Of a stretch of 64,000 nucleotides of DNA, positions 33,814 to 40,340 are shown in pieces. The notes beneath the pieces were generated by a model. It was not told the origin of the DNA, searched no databases, and saw only the letters and a list, made by a program, of their open reading frames with translations. Numbering within the stretch: position 1 is the stretch's first letter; each line of letters opens with the position of its first letter. Source of the DNA: Holophagales bacterium. Its GTDB lineage: Bacteria > Acidobacteriota > Thermoanaerobaculia > UBA5066. The stretch is taken from contig JADJZB010000021.1 in NCBI GenBank assembly GCA_016719485.1, positions 310,001-374,000 of the forward strand, written 5' to 3'. A program made the translations under genes and the position numbers.

Positions 33814-33843
33814 TTTATACGCGGGCGGATCCCATAGCGTCAG
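33814..33843 (-). promoter_or_regulatory. Probable promoter giving a near-leaderless outer-membrane protein message
   Basis: On the minus strand CTGACG (33843-33838) is followed after 18 bp by TATAAA (33819-33814), five of six matches to the -10. Only seven bases separate the -10 from the ATG at 33806, and there is no Shine-Dalgarno. Transcription should begin at or next to the start codon. Confidence 0.5.
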
Positions 33844-33877
33844 GGACCGGCGTCACGAATCGCGGGGAAAGGGAGAA

Positions 33878-33901
33878 ACGGGAGAACGGGAGAACGGGAG
33901 A
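33878..33901. repeat. Three tandem copies of ACGGGAGA
   Basis: Three exact 8-bp units in tandem, 33878-33901, about 70-95 bp upstream of the outer-membrane protein start. No function is evident; short tandem repeats can vary in number. Confidence 0.7.
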
Positions 33902-33935
33902 GGACCAGCTTCACCATCACGTCTCCTCGGCAGGG

Positions 33936-34145
33936 GGCCGCGGGCGGTGCGGTGCGTCTCGCGGCCGCCTGCTGCGCGCGCCCGACCCGCTTCCGAGTTC
34001 GCTGCGGCCGGGCGGGGGGCCCGCGCGAACTCGCTTCGCTCAAACACGCGCGCGGGCCTGATCCCCGCCCGGTCCTCGCGATCTCGAGCGGGTCCCCGGT
34101 CGTGCTCGGGGGCGGCTCGCGAGACGCACCGCCCCACCCGCGGCC
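33936..34145. repeat. 210-bp GC-rich foldback element, copy 1
   Basis: The element folds back on itself over its length. Outer arms pair 33936-33944 (GGCCGCGGG) with 34137-34145, and GCGGTGCGTCTCGCG (33949-33963) with 34117-34132. Middle arms pair GACCCGCT near 33984 with AGCGGGTC near 34087. Inner arms pair 34003-34027 with 34047-34073, leaving a loop that carries CTCGCTTCGCTC. It is the diverged, inverted partner of 34278-34488. I know no family name for it. It may be a palindromic mobile repeat or a structured RNA. Confidence 0.7.
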
Positions 34146-34187
34146 AACGAGCGTCAGCCATCTGAAAGGAGCCCGCTTCTGGGGCGA

Positions 34188-34250
34188 CGGGGTCTGGTCT
34201 ACGTTCTACACGCTGCGCCGCCTATAATATAAAATCAAGACCTGGCCCCG
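34188..34250. other. Hairpin with AU-rich loop between the two foldback copies
   Basis: Bases 34188-34200 (CGGGGTCTGGTCT) pair with 34238-34250 (AGACCTGGCCCCG), with one mismatch and one G-U pair. The 37-base loop includes TATAATATAAAATC, an abrupt AT-rich island in surroundings that are otherwise nearly all G and C. It could be a promoter remnant, an RNA hairpin or the insertion target of the flanking elements. Confidence 0.5.
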
Positions 34251-34277
34251 CGCGGCTTCTGGCCTTGCTGGGGACCT

Positions 34278-34488
34278 GAGCGGGCGGGAGGGGTGTCCCG
34301 CGAGCGCCGTCCGAGCACGCGCGGGGCCCCGCACGGTTCCGCGAGCAGGTCGCCGGATCAGGCGAGCGCGCGCGTGCAACGAGCGAAGCGAGGCGTTCGC
34401 GATCGCCCCGGCGGCCCGCGCAGCGGGACCGATGCGGGTCGCGCGCGCGGAGGAGGCGCCGTGGGACGCCCCTCCCGCCCGCGACTCG
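34278..34488. repeat. 211-bp GC-rich foldback element, copy 2 (inverted)
   Basis: Outer arms pair 34278-34308 (beginning GAGCGGGCGGGAGGGG) with 34456-34488 almost perfectly. Read on the minus strand it shares ordered blocks with copy 1: GACCCGC, GCTGCG, GCGAAC, CTCGCTTCGCTC, CACGCGCGCG, CCTGATCC and CGTGCTCGG. The two copies are therefore homologous, diverged and in opposite orientation. No ORF with coding character lies inside. Confidence 0.7.
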
Positions 34489-34552
34489 TGCGGCACGATG
34501 AAGTGGATTGACGGTCTCCCTGGCCTCCTGCCTGAAGCTCGCGCAAGGCCTG

Positions 34553-34588
34553 CCAAAGGAAACGGGGCGGACCCGAAGGCCCGCCCCG
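34553..34588 (-). terminator. Rho-independent terminator of recA
   Basis: On the minus strand an 8-bp stem (34588-34581 with 34570-34563) extends inward past one mismatch to a TTCG tetraloop, followed by a T-rich tail (complement of 34553-34562). It lies 28 bp past the recA stop. Confidence 0.82.
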
Positions 34589-34615
34589 CGATGGACTGCC
34601 GGGATTTCCCGGGGG

Positions 34616-35665
34616 TTACTTCTTCTTCCCCTCCGGCGCCACGACGGCGGGAGAGGGCAGCTCGACCGGCGAGATCCCGAGCTTCTCGCGGATCTTGTTC
34701 TCGATCTCGAGGGCGACGTCGGGGTTGTCGCGGAGCCAGGCCTTCGTGTTCTCGCGGCCCTGGCCGATCCGGAGGTCGCCGTAGCTGAACCAGGCGCCGC
34801 TCTTCTCGACGACCTTGTGCTCGACCCCGAGGTCGATCAGCTCGCCCGTCTTCGAGATCCCTTCGCCGTAGCCGATGTCGAACTCGGCGACCTTGAACGG
34901 CGGGGCGACCTTGTTCTTGACGACCTTGACCTTCGTCCGGCTCCCGACGACGGCATCGCCGTCCTTGATGGAGTTGATCCGGCGGATGTCGAGGCGGACC
35001 GAGGAGTAGAACTTGAGAGCCCGGCCGCCCGTCGTCGTCTCGGGGTTGCCGAACATGACGCCGATCTTCTCGCGGATCTGGTTGATGAAGATGAGGCAGG
35101 TGCCGGACTTGGAGACGACGGCGGTGAGCTTGCGGAGCGCCTGCGACATGAGGCGGGCCTGCAGGCCGACCATCGCGTCGCCCATTTCGCCTTCCAGCTC
35201 GGCCTTCGGGACGAGGGCCGCGACGGAGTCGATGACGACGATGTCGACGGCGGCGGAGCGGACGAGCGCCTCGGCGATCTCGAGCGCCTGCTCGCCGGAG
35301 TCGGGCTGGGAGACCATCAGGTTGTCGATGTCGACCCCGAGCTTCCTGGCGTACTCGGCGTCGAGGGCGTGCTCGGCGTCGATGAACGCCGCGAGGCCGC
35401 CCAGCTTCTGGGCCTCGGCGATGATGTGGAGGGTCAGGGTCGTCTTGCCCGACGACTCGGGGCCGTAGATCTCGGTGACGCGGCCGCGCGGCACGCCCCC
35501 GATGCCGAGGGCGGCGTCGAGGTTGATGGAGCCTGTCGAGATCGCCTGGATCGCGTCCTGCGGCTTGTCGCCGAGGCGGACGAGGGCGCCCTTGCCGAAC
35601 TGGCGGTCGATCTGCTGGAGCGCCTGCTCCAGGGCCTTGAGCTTTTCCTTCTCGATGGGAGGCAT
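34616..35665 (-). CDS. recA: Recombinase RecA
   Basis: A 349-residue RecA of normal length. Walker A is GPESSGKTT (68-76), Walker B appears in VDIVVIDSVAALVPKAELEGEMGD, and the DNA-binding loops L1 and L2 lie around MGLQARLMSQALRKL-type and FGNPETTTGGRALKFYSSVRLDIRR segments. The ATP-dependent filament drives homologous recombination and, in species with LexA, the SOS response. I see no LexA-type box upstream and no recX, lexA or cinA beside it. The message probably starts from TATAAT at 35703-35698 and ends at the hairpin at 34563-34588, so recA is monocistronic and divergent from pgpA. Confidence 0.98.
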   Translation of the reverse strand: MPPIEKEKLKALEQALQQIDRQFGKGALVRLGDKPQDAIQAISTGSINLDAALGIGGVPRGRVTEIYGPESSGKTTLTLHIIAEAQKLGGLAAFIDAEHALDAEYARKLGVDIDNLMVSQPDSGEQALEIAEALVRSAAVDIVVIDSVAALVPKAELEGEMGDAMVGLQARLMSQALRKLTAVVSKSGTCLIFINQIREKIGVMFGNPETTTGGRALKFYSSVRLDIRRINSIKDGDAVVGSRTKVKVVKNKVAPPFKVAEFDIGYGEGISKTGELIDLGVEHKVVEKSGAWFSYGDLRIGQGRENTKAWLRDNPDVALEIENKIREKLGISPVELPSPAVVAPEGKKK

Positions 35666-35697
35666 TCGGGTCCTCGCTTTCTGCGTGAAGAGGGCGG

Positions 35698-35703
35698 ATT
35701 ATA
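35698..35703 (-). promoter_or_regulatory. -10 element of recA
   Basis: A perfect TATAAT on the minus strand, 32 bp upstream of the recA ATG, with a GAGGA ribosome site between them. No recognisable -35 lies 16-18 bp further upstream, so an activator or an alternative sigma contact may be needed. Confidence 0.5.
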
Positions 35704-35733
35704 GGAATCGGGTCGCGGGCGCGCGGACAGTTG

Positions 35734-36321
35734 ATGTCCCGGCGAGCGCCGCGACGGCCCGACCGAAGGGGAGACGTGGGAGACGCTAGCGCGGAGCCGT
35801 CGGCGGCGCAAGAGGTTCCGTGGAGGGAGGTCTTCCGGAGGGCGCCCCTGGCGACCCTCCTGGCGACCGGGCTCGGCTCGGGCCTCCTGCCGAAAGCTCC
35901 GGGGACCTGGGGGAGCCTTCTGGCGGTGCTCATGGGAGAGGGGCTGTTCCAGGTGGCTGGGCTCATTGGGGTTGCCGGCCTCGCGGCCGTTTCGACACTG
36001 GTCGGAGTCCCCGTGTCGGCGCGTGTCGCGGTCCTGAGGGGCCGGAAGGACCCCGGCGAGGTCGTCGTCGACGAGATCGCGGGGCAGGCGATCGCTCTCA
36101 CCGGCCTTCACACCGTGCTGCCCGCGGGGGCGCCGGATCCCCTCCGGTGGGGGCTCGTAGCCATCGCCTTCCTCCTCTTTCGCGTTTTCGACATCCTCAA
36201 GCCCGGCCCTGTCGACCGTCTCCAGTCGCTGCCGGGCGGGTGGGGCGTGATGGCCGACGACCTCCTGGCCGGCGCCCTTGCCGGAATCCTGGTCGGCGCC
36301 GCTGCGTTCCTCCTGTCGTGA
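35734..36321 (+). CDS. pgpA: Phosphatidylglycerophosphatase A
   Basis: About 195 residues. The PgpA core starts at ATLLATGLGSGLLPKAPGTWGSL, continues with DPGEVVVDEIAGQ (metal-binding acidic residues) and ends FRVFDILKPGPVDRLQSLPGGWGVMADD, followed by a final helix. It dephosphorylates phosphatidylglycerophosphate to phosphatidylglycerol at the inner membrane. The 30 residues before the core are Arg-rich and not conserved, so the true start may be the GTG near 35776 rather than the ATG at 35734. It overlaps murB by four bases (GTGA) and opens the rightward operon. Confidence 0.88.
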   Translation: MSRRAPRRPDRRGDVGDASAEPSAAQEVPWREVFRRAPLATLLATGLGSGLLPKAPGTWGSLLAVLMGEGLFQVAGLIGVAGLAAVSTLVGVPVSARVAVLRGRKDPGEVVVDEIAGQAIALTGLHTVLPAGAPDPLRWGLVAIAFLLFRVFDILKPGPVDRLQSLPGGWGVMADDLLAGALAGILVGAAAFLLS

Positions 36322-37256
36322 TCGACACCCTGCCATTGACGGGATATCGCCTCCGGCTGCGGCCCGAGGAACCCCTCGCTCCGCGGACGACGTGGCGCAT
36401 CGGCGGAGCGGCCCGGTTCTTCGCCGAGGTTCATGACGTTCCGGCCCTGGCCGCGCTGCTCCGATGGGCCGCTGTGGAGGCTCTTCCGGCGATTCCCCTC
36501 GGGAAGGGATCGAACGTCCTCGTCCCGGACGAGGGGCTCGACGCGGTCGTCTTCGTCCTCGCGGGTGACCTGGCTTCGGCTTCCGTGGAACCGCCGGTCC
36601 TCAGGTCAGGTGGCGGCGCGTCGCTCATGTCTCTCGCGCTGACCGCCCGCAACGCCGGACTCTCGGGAACCGAGGGGCTCTCGGGCATCCCGTCTTCGGT
36701 CGGCGGCGCGGTGCGGATCAACGCGGGCGCATACGGGATCGAGATCTTCGACCTTCTCGAGGAGGTGACGCTGGTCTCGACCGTGGGCGACACGCGCGTC
36801 GTCCCGGCCGCGAGCATTTCGCACGGCTACCGCTGGTCGGCGCTCTGCGAGGCGGACGACATCATCGCGGCGGCGACGCTCCGTCTCCGTCCGGCCGCCC
36901 GGGAGGAGATCGACGCCCGCCTCGCCGAGGTCAGGGAGAAGAGGAAGAAGGCGCTTCCGACGGAGCCGAACGCCGGCTCGGTCTTCAAGAACCCCCCGGG
37001 AGACCACGCCGGGAGGCTCCTCGAGGCGTGTGGTCTGAAGGGCCTTCGCGTCGGCGGCGCCGAGGTGTCCGGTCGACACGCGAACGTCATCGTGAACTCG
37101 GGAGGCGCGACGGCGGCCGACGTGAGGGAGCTGATGGCGAGGATGCGCGGTGCGGTGAGAGAGAAGCTGGGCGTCGATCTCGTGCCGGAGGTCGAGGACC
37201 TCGGGAGGCGCGTCACCAACCGGAATGGCCGCCCCTCCGTAGAATCCCCACGATGA
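36318..37256 (+). CDS. murB: UDP-N-acetylenolpyruvoylglucosamine reductase
   Basis: A 312-residue flavoenzyme for the second committed step of peptidoglycan precursor synthesis. FAD-binding motifs include TTWRIGGAARFF, IPLGKGSNVLVPDEGLD, GTEGLSGIPSSVGGAVRINAGAYG and the catalytic Ser in NAGSVFKNP. The HANVIVNSGGATAADV region and the lack of the large type-I insertion place it with the short type-II MurB proteins. The GTG start at 36318 overlaps pgpA and its stop overlaps manC (ATGA), showing tight coupling across the operon. Confidence 0.95.
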   Translation: MIDTLPLTGYRLRLRPEEPLAPRTTWRIGGAARFFAEVHDVPALAALLRWAAVEALPAIPLGKGSNVLVPDEGLDAVVFVLAGDLASASVEPPVLRSGGGASLMSLALTARNAGLSGTEGLSGIPSSVGGAVRINAGAYGIEIFDLLEEVTLVSTVGDTRVVPAASISHGYRWSALCEADDIIAAATLRLRPAAREEIDARLAEVREKRKKALPTEPNAGSVFKNPPGDHAGRLLEACGLKGLRVGGAEVSGRHANVIVNSGGATAADVRELMARMRGAVREKLGVDLVPEVEDLGRRVTNRNGRPSVESPR

Positions 37257-38305
37257 CGGTTCGCGCTCTGATCCTCGCCGGCGGGAGCGGCACCCGCCTC
37301 TGGCCCCTTTCCACCGATGACCGCCCCAAGCCGTTCCTCCCGCTCTCGGGAAAGGCCTCGCTCCTGCGGGAAACGTACGACCGGGCCGCCCGGGTCTGCG
37401 GGAAGGACCATGTCCTCTTCTCCGCGCGCGCCTCGCACGCCCCACACCTGGAGCGGGAGTTTCCGGGCCTCCCGGAGGATCGCCTCGTCCTCGAGCCCGA
37501 TCGGAGGAACACGGCGCCGGCCATCGCCCTCGCCGCGCTCGCCGTCTCCGAGGAGGATCCCGACGCGGTCCTCGTCGTCCTGCCCTCCGACCAGGCGGTG
37601 CGGGATTCCGATGAGTTTCACCGCGCCCTCTCCCTGGCCGTCGAGAGCGCCCGCACCGGGGACGCGTTTCTCACCCTCGGAATCCCGCCGTCCCGCCCCG
37701 AGACCGGATTCGGCTACCTCGAAGCGGGCCGGGAGACGTCGCCCGGAGTCCGCGAGGTCGTCCGATTCGTCGAGAAGCCGCCTCTGGCCGAGGCCGAACG
37801 TTACGCCGCGTCGGGGAACCACTACTGGAACGCGGGAATCTTCGCCTTCTCCGTCCGCCTCCTCTTCTCCGAGATGGCGAGGCTCTGTCCCGATGTCCTG
37901 GCCTCGATGCGCGCGGCCCGGGTGGCGCGGCGCGCCGGCGACGCCGCCGGCTTCGACGCGGCCTTTCGCGCCTGCCGGTCGATCTCGATCGACTACGCCG
38001 TCATGGAGAGGGCCGGAGCGGTGAGGACGGTCCCTTCCGCGTGCGGCTGGAGCGACCTCGGCTCCTGGGAGGCGGTCCTCGAGTTCCGCAGAGGGTCGGA
38101 CGGCGGTTCCGTTCTTTCGGGGCGGGCGCTCGAGGAGGGCGGATCGGGGAACCTCGTCCTCGCGGGCGACCGCCCCGTGAGGCTCCTCGGTCTCTCCGAC
38201 GTCGTCGTCGTCGACTCTCCCGACGGCCTCCTCGTGATGAAACGGGGCGCCTCGGACCTTCTCCGCGCCAGCGTCGAGAAGAGCCTCGCGGAGGCCCGGA
38301 AGTGA
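37253..38305 (+). CDS. manC: Mannose-1-phosphate guanylyltransferase
   Basis: A 350-residue nucleotidyltransferase making GDP-mannose. The signature is LILAGGSGTRLWPLSTDDRPKPFLPL at the N-terminus; later come PDRRNTAPAIALAAL, VLPSDQAV, PETGFGYLEAG, FVEKPPLAEAERY, YYWNAGIF-type NHYWNAGIFAF and IDYAVMERAG. It lacks the C-terminal isomerase domain, so it does not also act on mannose-6-phosphate. GDP-mannose could feed the glycosyltransferase cluster at 43-48 kb. It overlaps murB upstream and the MoxR gene downstream by four bases each. Confidence 0.93.
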   Translation: MTVRALILAGGSGTRLWPLSTDDRPKPFLPLSGKASLLRETYDRAARVCGKDHVLFSARASHAPHLEREFPGLPEDRLVLEPDRRNTAPAIALAALAVSEEDPDAVLVVLPSDQAVRDSDEFHRALSLAVESARTGDAFLTLGIPPSRPETGFGYLEAGRETSPGVREVVRFVEKPPLAEAERYAASGNHYWNAGIFAFSVRLLFSEMARLCPDVLASMRAARVARRAGDAAGFDAAFRACRSISIDYAVMERAGAVRTVPSACGWSDLGSWEAVLEFRRGSDGGSVLSGRALEEGGSGNLVLAGDRPVRLLGLSDVVVVDSPDGLLVMKRGASDLLRASVEKSLAEARK

Positions 38306-39264
38306 GCGCGCAGGTCCCGGACGTGGCGCTGTCGGCCGTCTCGCGGCTCGTCGCCGCCGTGAGGACCGTCTACCGTGGTCCCGCCGTCGCGGTCGAGCAC
38401 GCGGTCGTCTGCCTTCTCTCGCGCGGGCATCTCCTCATCGAGGACGTGCCGGGAGTGGGCAAGACGACGCTCGCGATGGCGCTCGGAAAGGCACTCGGGC
38501 TGGGAGTCCATCGCCTCCAGTTCACGCCCGACACGCTGCCGTCGGACATCCTCGGGCTGACGATCTTCAACCAGCAGACCCAGGGGTTCGATTTCCACCC
38601 CGGACCGGTCTTCACGCCGATCCTCGTCGCCGACGAGATCAACCGGGCGACGCCGAAGTCCCAGGCCGCGCTGCTGGAGGCGATGAACGAGCGCAGCGTC
38701 ACGGTCGACGGCGAAACCCGCCCGCTCCCGGAGCCGTTTCTCGTTCTGGCGACCCAGAATCCGATCGAGTACCTCGGCACCTACCCGCTCCCCGAGTCCC
38801 AGCTCGATCGTTTCTTGATGCGGATCTCGCTCGGTTACCCGGCCGCCGAGGACGAAAGGCGCCTGCTCCTCTCGGGAGGAGCCGACCGGGCGCTCGCCTC
38901 CGTCCGTCCGGTCCTGACCCTCGACGAGCTGAAGCGGGCCCAGGAAGCGGTGGAGAGGGTGACCGTCGCCGAGAAGCTCCTCGACTACCTGATGGCGCTC
39001 GTCCAGAAGACCCGGGCGAGCCGCGACCTCGTCCTCGGCGTCTCGCCGCGCGGCGCACAGGGCCTGTTCCGGGCCGTGCAGGCGCACGCCCTCGTCGCCG
39101 GACGCCCGTTCGCGACGCCCGACGACGTGAAGCGCGTCGCCCCGGCCGTCCTCGCGCACAGGATCCTCGCGAGCGCCACGGGGCGCTACGAAGGGACGGG
39201 CGCAGGCCGCCGCGAGCGCGAGGCGCTGCAGAAGATCCTCGACGAGGTCCCCGTCCCGCTCTGA
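38302..39264 (+). CDS. MoxR-family AAA+ ATPase
   Basis: A 320-residue AAA+ protein. Walker A is GVGKTT (51-56), Walker B is ILVADEIN (Asp111, Glu112), sensor 1 is ATQNPIE, and the arginine-finger region is PESQLDRFLMR. The C-terminal helical lid has SPRGAQGLFRAVQAHALVAGR, which is typical of MoxR. MoxR proteins act as chaperone-like ATPases on partner proteins and usually precede DUF58 genes, as here. The start is GTG at 38302, overlapping the manC stop (GTGA). Confidence 0.94.
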   Translation: MSAQVPDVALSAVSRLVAAVRTVYRGPAVAVEHAVVCLLSRGHLLIEDVPGVGKTTLAMALGKALGLGVHRLQFTPDTLPSDILGLTIFNQQTQGFDFHPGPVFTPILVADEINRATPKSQAALLEAMNERSVTVDGETRPLPEPFLVLATQNPIEYLGTYPLPESQLDRFLMRISLGYPAAEDERRLLLSGGADRALASVRPVLTLDELKRAQEAVERVTVAEKLLDYLMALVQKTRASRDLVLGVSPRGAQGLFRAVQAHALVAGRPFATPDDVKRVAPAVLAHRILASATGRYEGTGAGRREREALQKILDEVPVPL

Positions 39265-39321
39265 CGGTGGCGCCAGGCGGGAGCATGGTCGAGGCAGAGG
39301 CGTAGTCGAGGAAGTGGCACC

Positions 39322-40338
39322 GTGAAGCTGTCGGTCCTCAGGCTCCGGCTGAAAATCCCGTGGGACGAGACGATTCTCGTCCGTGTGACGAACCTCGGCC
39401 TGGGCTACGTCTTCACGACGATCGTCGTCGCCATCGGGGCCACGAATACGGGGAACAACGGGCTCTACGTCCTCCTCTCGCTCCTCCTCGGCATCCTCCT
39501 CGTGTCGGGTGTCGTCTCGAGACGGAACGTCGACGGCGTCGACGTGGCCCTCCACGGTCCTGCCGAGGTCTTCGCGGGAGAGCCGGTGCGGTTCCACATC
39601 CGTCTCGCGAACCGGACGGATCGCGAGAAGTTCGCGCTCCTGGTGAAGGTCTCGGGGAAGGCGGCGCCCCTCCTCTTCCCGCGGCTCGTCCCCGCGGGGG
39701 ATGCGGAACGCGGCGTCGACCTCCTGTTCCCTCGCCGGGGGCGGCAGAAGGTGGAGTCGGTCCTCGTCTTCAGCGGCTACCCGATAGGGCTCTTCCGCAA
39801 AGGTCGCCTCCACCCGGTCAACGAGGAGCGGATTGTCTATCCCCGGCCGAAGGTCGCGGCCTTTCCGCCCCCCGAGGCGCGGGAGGCGGTGGACGACGGG
39901 ATCGATCCCCGCCGGAAGGGGCGCGGGGCGGAGATCCTGAAACTGCGGGAGGCGGCGCCGGGGGACGACCCGCGCGACATCCACTGGCCTCAGACCGCGA
40001 GACAGGGGAGACCGATCGTCAAGGAGCGCGCGTCGGAGCTGGGGCGCGAGATCGTCGTGCATCTCGAGACCGCGCGTCCGGCCAGGGCCGGAGCGGACTG
40101 GGACGCCGCCTTCGAGGAGGCGGTCGGAGAGGCCGCAGGGCTCGTGTTGAAGTTCCTCTCTCGCGGCGAACGGGTCGGCCTCTTCTGCGGAGACCAGTTC
40201 GTCCCGCCGGCCATGGGGCCTCTCCACCGGTCGACGGTCCTCACGGCTCTCGCCCTCGCCGAGGCGGGAACCGGAGGGTCGCTTCCGCTGGCACTTCCTC
40301 CAGGGATCGCGATCTATCGCGTTCGGGCGGCGGCCTGA
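39322..40338 (+). CDS. DUF58 domain-containing membrane protein
   Basis: A 338-residue protein. Two adjacent membrane helices near the N-terminus (VFTTIVVAIGATNTGNNGLYVLL and LLLGILLVSGVVS) precede a beta-domain and the DUF58 core, marked by GRGAEILKLREAAPGDDPRDIHWPQTARQGRPIVKE. The last third resembles a von Willebrand A-like fold. These proteins pair with MoxR ATPases and transglutaminase-like membrane proteins; their biochemical role is unresolved. The start is GTG at 39322, 57 bp after the MoxR stop, and the next gene begins two bases after its stop. Confidence 0.9.
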   Translation: MKLSVLRLRLKIPWDETILVRVTNLGLGYVFTTIVVAIGATNTGNNGLYVLLSLLLGILLVSGVVSRRNVDGVDVALHGPAEVFAGEPVRFHIRLANRTDREKFALLVKVSGKAAPLLFPRLVPAGDAERGVDLLFPRRGRQKVESVLVFSGYPIGLFRKGRLHPVNEERIVYPRPKVAAFPPPEAREAVDDGIDPRRKGRGAEILKLREAAPGDDPRDIHWPQTARQGRPIVKERASELGREIVVHLETARPARAGADWDAAFEEAVGEAAGLVLKFLSRGERVGLFCGDQFVPPAMGPLHRSTVLTALALAEAGTGGSLPLALPPGIAIYRVRAAA

Positions 40339-40340
40339 CG

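Noticed and set aside
33853..34227. Short open frames inside the outer-membrane protein-recA intergenic region
   Set aside because: They are Arg/Ala/Pro-rich, lack ribosome sites and coincide with the foldback repeats, which explain the sequence better.
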